6,716 nucleotides of DNA. It comes from Thermoplasmata archaeon. Lineage in GTDB: Archaea > Thermoplasmatota > Thermoplasmata > Thermoplasmatales > Thermoplasmataceae. The notes under the pieces were generated by a model. It was given only the letters and a program-made list of their open reading frames with translations. It ran no database searches and was not told the DNA's origin. The stretch is from assembly GCA_021797025.1 (NCBI GenBank), contig JAKAAK010000179.1:1-6716 (forward strand), written 5' to 3'. Positions within the stretch are counted from its first letter, which is position 1. The number at the start of each line of letters is the position of its first letter. Positions 1-6,716 of the stretch are shown one piece after another. The translations under genes were made by a program, and so were the position numbers.

Positions 1-1252
1 GGCAGATCCTAAGACTGATCCAGAGGCTATAAAATATTCTGAATTTAGAAAAGCCATGGAGGAATTGTCTGAACTTCATGGCCGTGGAACTGAGCTAATA
101 TCACTTTATATTCCCCCTGACAAGCAGATCTCGGATGTTGTACAGTATTTAAGAGAGGAGTTCTCTACATCTTCGAATATAAAATCTAAAACCACCAGGA
201 AAAATGTACTGGGTGCAATAGAATCCATAATGTCCCGTTTAAAGTATTATAAACAGCCACCGGAACATGGCCTCGTTTTCTTCGTGGGGCATGTGGCAAC
301 ACGAGGGGATCAGACAGAAATGTATACAAAGATAGTAGAGCCACCTCAGCCCATACAGACATTTCTTTATAAGTGTGATTCAAGCTTTCACCTTGAACAG
401 TTAACGGATCAGCTCAGGGAAAAGGAATTATACGGGCTTATTGTAATAGACCGAAAGGAATCCACCATCGGATTTTTAAAGGGAACAAAAATAGAGGTTG
501 TTGATTATGAATACTCACTTGTACCCAGCAAGCATAGGCAGGGTGGTCAGTCATCACGAAGGTTCGAGAGGCTTATAGAGATAGCCGCCAATGAATTTTT
601 CAAAAAAATGGGAGATATAGCAAACAGCACATTTATGCCCGTGATAAAGGATATAATTACCATATTTGTTGGTGGTCCCGGGGCAACAAAGGAATATTTC
701 ATTGAAAAGGATTATCTCAGAAATGAAATTAAGGAAAAAATTAAGGATCTTTTTGATATAGGATACACAGATGAATCCGGGCTGCGAGAGCTTGTGGAAA
801 AGGCATCCGAATCAATTAAAGACATGCGTATTACCCGTGAAAAGGACATAATAAACAGATTCCTCAGGGAAATAAAGAAATCGGACGGTGGACTCGGTGT
901 GTATGGAGAAGATGCAATAATGACCGCACTTAAGATGAAGAATCTTGAGCTCCTTATAGTATCTGATAGCATAAGAAAAAGGAAATACTTTTACCGATGT
1001 CCCACATGCAATCTTGAAAAAACATTTACATCTGAACCTACTGAACAGCCCTTATGCGACAACGATGGGACACCCATGAACTTCGAAAGGGAGGATGATT
1101 TCATAGAGGACCTGTATAAAATGGCGGAGGAGTCCGGAACAAAGGTTGAAATGGTATCGGAGGACAGTGATGAGGGAAGATTGCTGAAAACCGCATTCGG
1201 CGGACTTGCAGGAATACTTAGATATGTCCCTGAAAATCAAATCAGCATGTAA
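1..1252 (+). CDS. prf1: Archaeal peptide chain release factor 1 (aRF1), 5' end outside window
   Basis: Class-1 translation termination factor of the eRF1/aRF1 family. It reads all three stop codons in the ribosomal A site and triggers peptidyl-tRNA hydrolysis. The frame is open from base 2, giving 416 visible residues and a TAA at 1250-1252, about the usual archaeal length, so only a few residues are missing. The first ATG in the window (56) is not the true start: the 18 codons before it contain the conserved K-Y-S-E-F-R-K-A segment that precedes G-R-G-T-E-L-I-S-L in this family. Counting from that ATG, domain 1 has the G-T-E loop (11-13), NIKS (41-44) and YxCxxxF (105-111), the stop-codon recognition elements. 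Domain 2 has the catalytic G-G-Q (163-165). Domain 3 carries the C-P-T-C minidomain (near 315) and the C-terminal segment that contacts the GTPase partner (aEF1A in archaea). All key residues are intact. No clear oligo-T terminator follows. Confidence 0.97.
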   Translation, partial: ADPKTDPEAIKYSEFRKAMEELSELHGRGTELISLYIPPDKQISDVVQYLREEFSTSSNIKSKTTRKNVLGAIESIMSRLKYYKQPPEHGLVFFVGHVATRGDQTEMYTKIVEPPQPIQTFLYKCDSSFHLEQLTDQLREKELYGLIVIDRKESTIGFLKGTKIEVVDYEYSLVPSKHRQGGQSSRRFERLIEIAANEFFKKMGDIANSTFMPVIKDIITIFVGGPGATKEYFIEKDYLRNEIKEKIKDLFDIGYTDESGLRELVEKASESIKDMRITREKDIINRFLREIKKSDGGLGVYGEDAIMTALKMKNLELLIVSDSIRKRKYFYRCPTCNLEKTFTSEPTEQPLCDNDGTPMNFEREDDFIEDLYKMAEESGTKVEMVSEDSDEGRLLKTAFGGLAGILRYVPENQISM

Positions 1253-1258
1253 TGATAA
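1250..1258 (+). other. Three consecutive in-frame stop codons ending aRF1
   Basis: The aRF1 frame ends with TAA, TGA and TAA in direct succession. Only the first is needed. The two that follow would catch readthrough if release-factor activity were low. The sequence is plain; the functional reading is inference and chance is possible in A/T-rich DNA. Confidence 0.6.
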
Positions 1259-1268
1259 ATCAGTATAG

Positions 1269-1320
1269 TTTATAAAAACACACCGGATAATATCTTTCAA
1301 AAAATAATAAATATAAATTT
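1269..1320 (+). promoter_or_regulatory. Candidate promoter(s) of the potassium channel gene
   Basis: The 81-bp gap between aRF1 and the channel contains two TATA-like boxes. TTTATAAAAA at 1269-1278 is the better match to the archaeal TATA consensus and would start RNA near 1299, leaving a leader of roughly 35 nt. The A/T block at 1304-1320 is centred about 22 nt before the ATG at 1334 and would give an almost leaderless mRNA. There is no Shine-Dalgarno sequence before the ATG, which fits the second option. Cotranscription from aRF1 is also possible because no strong terminator is seen between the genes. Confidence 0.45.
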
Positions 1321-1333
1321 ACCATAAAAGATA

Positions 1334-2306
1334 ATGAATCCATTCTTCCTCTTTTTCAAAAAATTCAGGAAGTATTCGAGAAACCACATTATGAAGGCTT
1401 CCATTTTATCCATAGCTGTTATCATATATTCTGTATTCAGCGAATTTTACATTGAAAATCCCATAGCTTCCAGTGGTGTACATTCACTATTCACAAGCTT
1501 ATGGTGGACCATGCAGACAATTACAACAGTAGGTTACGGGGATACCCCTGTTTACGGCATCATGGGAAGAACCAATGGAATGATTATAATGGTTGTTGGC
1601 ATAGGTTCCCTTGGATACCTTACAGCGGGAATAACCAGCATGCTCATAGATATAAGGTTATCATCAAAACTGGGTGAGAGAATGGCTACTGAAAAAAAGC
1701 ATATAATACTGTGCAATTATAATGAAAGCACAAAAAAAGTACTGGATAAAATCAAGAATGACGGTATAGATATAGTAATACTCAATGAGAATGAGGTAAA
1801 GGGAGATAATGAGTATACCTTTGTCAAGGGCAGTTTTTTGAGGGAAAGCGATCTTATAAAGGCAGGTATCAAGAAGGCATCATCTGTGATTATTTTCTCT
1901 AGGGAGGAGGACAAAGACCAGATGGCCATGGATGCTGAAACAATATTGTCTTCCATGATAATAAGAAAATTAAACCAGAAAATAAGAATAATCGGCGAAA
2001 TTCTGAACCCTGACAGCAGGGAGCACGCGGCATCGTTTATGGATGATATAGTAATAAAGGGAGATGTTTCATCAATGCTCATTTATTCATCCATAATGAT
2101 ACCTGGCATACCGGAGTTTATAAATGAGCTTCTTACCGGAAATAATATCGGTGAGGAAGTCATTGATAAAAAATATATCAATAAAACATATAAAGAATTT
2201 ATCTCAGAAATGGAAAAAAGCAATAAAATTATACTGGGCTTCAGAAAGCAGGATAGAATAGAATTAAGAAAAAATTCTGATGAAAAAATAGAGTCAGGAA
2301 GTTATA

Positions 2307-2323
<17 letters not shown>
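1334..2323 (+). CDS. Two-TM potassium channel with cytoplasmic RCK domain (MthK type)
   Basis: A 329-residue ligand-gated K+ channel subunit, close to MthK in length (336). Order: a basic, aromatic-rich N terminus (1-20), TM1 (about 21-40), pore helix (about 49-63), the canonical selectivity filter T-V-G-Y-G-D (65-70), and a glycine-rich inner helix TM2 (about 80-105) with G-I-G (89-91) where MthK has its gating hinge. An RCK/TrkA-N domain starts at H123 (H-I-I-L-C), and a divergent RCK C-lobe fills about 245-329. The nucleotide-loop glycine is absent (C-N-Y-N-E-S, 127-132), as MthK also departs from GxGxxG, so NAD binding is not suggested. By my alignment, of MthK's Ca2+ site (D184, E210, E212) only the E210 equivalent (E222) remains, so the ligand may differ. 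Met117 could be an internal start for a soluble RCK form. The start at 1334 is fixed by an in-frame TAA at 1325-1327. In an acidophile, such a channel plausibly helps set K+ balance and the inside-positive membrane potential (inference). Confidence 0.94.
1673..1684 (+). promoter_or_regulatory. Candidate internal translation start (SD-like GGTGA plus ATG) for a soluble RCK subunit
   Basis: GGTGA at 1673-1677 matches part of the archaeal Shine-Dalgarno core and lies 4 nt before an in-frame ATG at 1682 (Met117). That Met sits six residues before the first RCK strand. In MthK, an internal start at Met107, nine residues before the equivalent strand, yields free RCK subunits that complete the octameric gating ring. 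The position match is seen; use of this start is inference. Confidence 0.4.
2269..2319 (-). terminator. T-tracts likely ending the VAT transcript
   Basis: Read on the - strand downstream of the VAT stop, three T6 runs occur at 2319-2314, 2288-2283 and 2274-2269. They lie within the last codons of the channel gene, where they appear as A6 runs in Lys- and Asn-rich codons. They are good candidates for archaeal oligo-T termination, but they are also expected from A-rich coding sequence. Confidence 0.45.
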
Positions 2324-4633
<2,310 letters not shown>

Positions 4634-4692
4634 TTAACCTACAAGCTTAAAAAAATAAGTGTTATTACCTGCAGTCATATAACATTAGATAA

Positions 4693-4705
4693 TTAATTTA
4701 TTTTA
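4693..4705 (+). promoter_or_regulatory. TATA-like box of the thrB operon
   Basis: TTAATTTA at 4693-4700 is centred about 27 nt before the thrB ATG at 4724, with an overlapping TTTATTTTA to 4705. No Shine-Dalgarno sequence precedes the ATG. Both points suggest a leaderless mRNA beginning close to 4724. Confidence 0.5.
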
Positions 4706-4723
4706 TGAGTTCATGGGATTATC

Positions 4724-5632
4724 ATGGAAGTTACAAAGCGCAGTTATTCCTCATCGGCCAATCTCGGACCGGGTTACGATATATTATCACTTGCCCATAA
4801 AGCTTTTTTTGATTCTGTAACTGTAAAAAAAACTGGAGGAACAGGCATAAAAATTATATCTGATTCCACACCAGAGAATCCTGAGAGCAATTCTGCCGGC
4901 CTCAGTGTTCTAAAAATACTTGGCGACAGGGGCATTAAGGAGGGTCTTGAGGTGAGAATTAATAAAGGTGTTCCCATAGGTCTGGGACTGGGTAGCAGCG
5001 GGGCATCCTCATCAGCATCAGTAAAAGCTGTGAATGAATTACTGGAATTAAATATGAGTCCTGATGAAATGGTATACTATTCCATGTATGGCGAAATAGC
5101 TGCCTGTGGATCAGCACATCCTGATAATGTTTCCTCCGGAATATACGGTGGATTGACACTGATAAGCTCAACATCCCCGGTAAGGGTCAGGAAAATTAAA
5201 ATCAATTATGAGATGGCATTGTTACTGATCATACCATACTCACATATGGAGAAGAAGACCCAGCAGGCGAGGTCAATGGTCCCTGATAAAATCAGCATGA
5301 CCGACCATGTACTGCATACGTCCAGAATTTCTACAATGCTTTATGGTTTCATGAATGGAGATCGTGATGCAATAAGGGAAGGAATGATGGATGACATAGT
5401 CGAAAAATCAAGAGAAGCATTATTCCCGTATTACAGACAGATAAGAGAGAAGGCCATCTCCGGAAACGCAATATCAATATGTGTTAGTGGTGCAGGACCT
5501 TCAATTTTAATATTTACAGATGAAAATACAAAGAAGGATGAAATCATATCAAATATTGACAGAATAATGAAATCATACAATGTTGATTATAACATTAAGG
5601 AAACATCAGTTCTGGAGGATTATGATGATTAG
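4724..5632 (+). CDS. thrB: Homoserine kinase (GHMP kinase family)
   Basis: A 302-residue cytoplasmic kinase that phosphorylates L-homoserine with ATP to give O-phosphohomoserine, the substrate of threonine synthase. The three GHMP motifs are present and in order: motif 1 S-A-N-L-G-P-G-Y-D (11-19), the ATP-binding glycine-rich motif 2 from P84 with G-L-G-L-G-S-S-G-A (87-95), and motif 3 C-V-S-G-A-G-P-S (253-260). H-P-D-N at 132-135 is also typical of homoserine kinases. These motifs and the roughly 300-residue length favour ThrB over mevalonate or galactose kinases. The start at 4724 is bounded by an in-frame TGA at 4706-4708. The gene ends with TAG at 5630-5632, inside the start of the next gene, so the two are cotranscribed and probably translationally coupled. 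The partner, a transsulfuration-family enzyme, places ThrB at the threonine/methionine branch point. Confidence 0.94.
   Translation: MEVTKRSYSSSANLGPGYDILSLAHKAFFDSVTVKKTGGTGIKIISDSTPENPESNSAGLSVLKILGDRGIKEGLEVRINKGVPIGLGLGSSGASSSASVKAVNELLELNMSPDEMVYYSMYGEIAACGSAHPDNVSSGIYGGLTLISSTSPVRVRKIKINYEMALLLIIPYSHMEKKTQQARSMVPDKISMTDHVLHTSRISTMLYGFMNGDRDAIREGMMDDIVEKSREALFPYYRQIREKAISGNAISICVSGAGPSILIFTDENTKKDEIISNIDRIMKSYNVDYNIKETSVLEDYDD
5614..5618 (+). promoter_or_regulatory. Shine-Dalgarno sequence of the PLP enzyme gene
   Basis: GGAGG lies within the last codons of thrB, 3 nt before an ATG at 5622 and 6 nt before a second, tandem ATG at 5625. The spacing favours 5625 as the main start. It is the only clear Shine-Dalgarno motif before an annotated gene start in the window, which fits a downstream operon gene in a genome whose first genes are leaderless. 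Confidence 0.75.
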
Positions 5633-6716
5633 AGACGATATTAATAATATATATGCAAAACCGGTCACGTTTCCCATATATCAGACCACTTCGTATATTG
5701 TGCCTGATGGTGAAAATTACAGGTATACCAGAGAGTATAACCCAACTGTAGAAAATCTGGGAAAACAGATAATGCGAATGGAGGGCTCTGAGGATTATAA
5801 TGTATTTTCCTCAGGAATGGGGGCAATAACAACGACATTGCTGGCACTTTCCAGCCCGGGAGATAGAATATTGACACATCTTGATACCTTTGCCAGATCT
5901 TATCACTTCATAAAGGATTTTATGGGAAAATGGGGAGTAAATACTGATATATCAATTCCGGGCACAGAAAATATTATAAAATCCATCGGGAAAGATACAA
6001 AGATCGTTTTTATTGAAAGTGTTACGAATCCCATACTGAGGGTAAATGATATCAGGGCAATATCGGAACGGTGCAATGAGGTGGGATCACTGCTAATTGT
6101 GGACTCCACTGTTCCGACTCCCTATAACATTAAATCAATTAAACTGGGTGCGGACATAGTTATACACAGCTCATCGAAGTTTATTGCAGGGCACAATAAT
6201 GTTATTTCCGGACTGGCAGCAGGGAGAAAGGATTTAATGGAAAAAATTGACGCCATGAGAAGAACGCTGGGAACAACACTTGACCCGAATTCTGCATTCC
6301 TTACTGAGACAGGTATGAAAACCCTCGGTATAAGAATGGAAAAGATCAATTCAAATGCAATGAAAATAGCCAGTTCCCTTAAGGATAATCCGGAGATTAA
6401 GGGGGTAATATATCCAGGGCTCCAGGAACATCCAGATTATGATACTGCGATTAAATATATGAAGGGTTATTCCGGAATAATTTGCTTTGAGATCAGAAAT
6501 AATGCTCAGAAATTTGCGGAAAACCTTAAAAGGGTAATCCCTGCTAATACAATGGGCGGTGTTGACAGTATAGTGTCTACGCCCAAAACCATGTCTCACA
6601 GGTCCCTCACAGTTGATGAATTGAAAATACTGGGAGTTAATGATAATTTTATAAGGCTATCAGTTGGAATAGAAGACCCTGAAGAAATTTTAGAGGATAT
6701 TAATAACGCACTTTCA
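5625..6716 (+). CDS. PLP-dependent cystathionine gamma-synthase family enzyme, 3' end outside window
   Basis: The frame is open to the last base, 364 visible residues, so only the extreme C terminus is likely missing (family about 380-400). It is a fold-type I Cys/Met-metabolism PLP enzyme: cystathionine gamma-synthase (metB-like), with a gamma-lyase or homoserine-ester sulfhydrylase as alternatives. Seen: Y-T-R-E-Y-N-P-T (34-41; Y34 and R36 bind the neighbouring subunit's PLP phosphate), S-S-G-M (62-65), T-N-P (134-136), V-D-S-T (159-162; D160 pairs with the PLP ring nitrogen), PLP lysine K185 in H-S-S-S-K (181-185) then G-H, and R344 in R-L-S-V-G (substrate carboxylate). Oddities: the usual D-x-Y-G-G-T reads D-T-F-A-R-S (87-92), so the PLP-stacking Tyr becomes F89; VDNT is VDST; the N terminus is short. 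It overlaps thrB by 8 nt (11 nt from the ATG at 5622), which suggests O-phosphohomoserine as a possible substrate (inference). Confidence 0.92.
   Translation, partial: MIRDDINNIYAKPVTFPIYQTTSYIVPDGENYRYTREYNPTVENLGKQIMRMEGSEDYNVFSSGMGAITTTLLALSSPGDRILTHLDTFARSYHFIKDFMGKWGVNTDISIPGTENIIKSIGKDTKIVFIESVTNPILRVNDIRAISERCNEVGSLLIVDSTVPTPYNIKSIKLGADIVIHSSSKFIAGHNNVISGLAAGRKDLMEKIDAMRRTLGTTLDPNSAFLTETGMKTLGIRMEKINSNAMKIASSLKDNPEIKGVIYPGLQEHPDYDTAIKYMKGYSGIICFEIRNNAQKFAENLKRVIPANTMGGVDSIVSTPKTMSHRSLTVDELKILGVNDNFIRLSVGIEDPEEILEDINNALS

Noticed and set aside
1717..2082. 121-codon frame on the - strand inside the potassium channel gene
   Set aside because: It is the shadow of a Lys/Asn/Ile-rich coding region, rich in Ser, Ile and Leu with no recognisable domain. 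The channel reading is strongly supported by the TVGYGD filter and the RCK domain.
4705..4800. Short ORF from an ATG at 4705 overlapping the start of thrB
   Set aside because: It has only 31 codons, is out of frame with thrB, and its ATG overlaps the thrB TATA-like box. If the thrB mRNA is leaderless, it would not be transcribed.
5580..5624. Upstream in-frame ATG at 5580 as an alternative start of the PLP enzyme
   Set aside because: It would add about 15 residues (M-L-I-I-T-L-R-K...) unlike the family's N terminus and has no SD, whereas GGAGG at 5614-5618 serves the ATGs at 5622/5625.
5665..6599. Four short - strand frames at the right end
   Set aside because: All lie antisense to the continuous PLP-enzyme frame, which has its full set of motifs from 5625 to the window edge.

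Overview
The window looks like a chromosomal housekeeping segment from an acidophilic archaeon of the order Thermoplasmatales (Thermoplasma, Ferroplasma, Cuniculiplasma or Acidiplasma type). The evidence is a Cdc48-type ATPase of 744 residues that closely resembles Thermoplasma VAT as I remember it, an archaeal class-1 release factor, A/T-rich DNA with many ATA, AGA and AGG codons, and apparently leaderless genes with TATA-like boxes about 22-27 nt before the ATG. I cannot name the genus from sequence alone.

There are five protein genes and no RNA genes, mobile elements or CRISPR arrays. From left to right: (1) the release factor aRF1, + strand, whose 5' end lies outside the window; (2) a two-helix potassium channel with a cytoplasmic RCK domain (MthK type), + strand; (3) the double-ring AAA+ unfoldase VAT, - strand, convergent with the channel with no bases between the two stop codons; (4) homoserine kinase ThrB, + strand, divergent from VAT across 165 bp; (5) a PLP-dependent cystathionine gamma-synthase family enzyme, + strand, overlapping the end of thrB and still open at the right edge. 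Genes 4 and 5 form an operon: ThrB makes O-phosphohomoserine, and the PLP enzyme could use a homoserine ester for sulfur amino acid synthesis. No stretch longer than 165 bp lacks a gene.

No new multi-gene system is evident. The points most worth a second look are: an in-frame internal ATG with an SD-like GGTGA at the channel/RCK boundary, as in MthK; a PLP enzyme whose usual YGGT segment reads F-A-R-S, which bears on whether it uses the O-phosphohomoserine made by its operon partner; a C-terminal L-Y-Q on VAT that fits the HbYX proteasome-docking motif; the zero-gap convergent junction with T-tracts for each strand inside the opposing gene; and three consecutive in-frame stops at the end of the release-factor gene.
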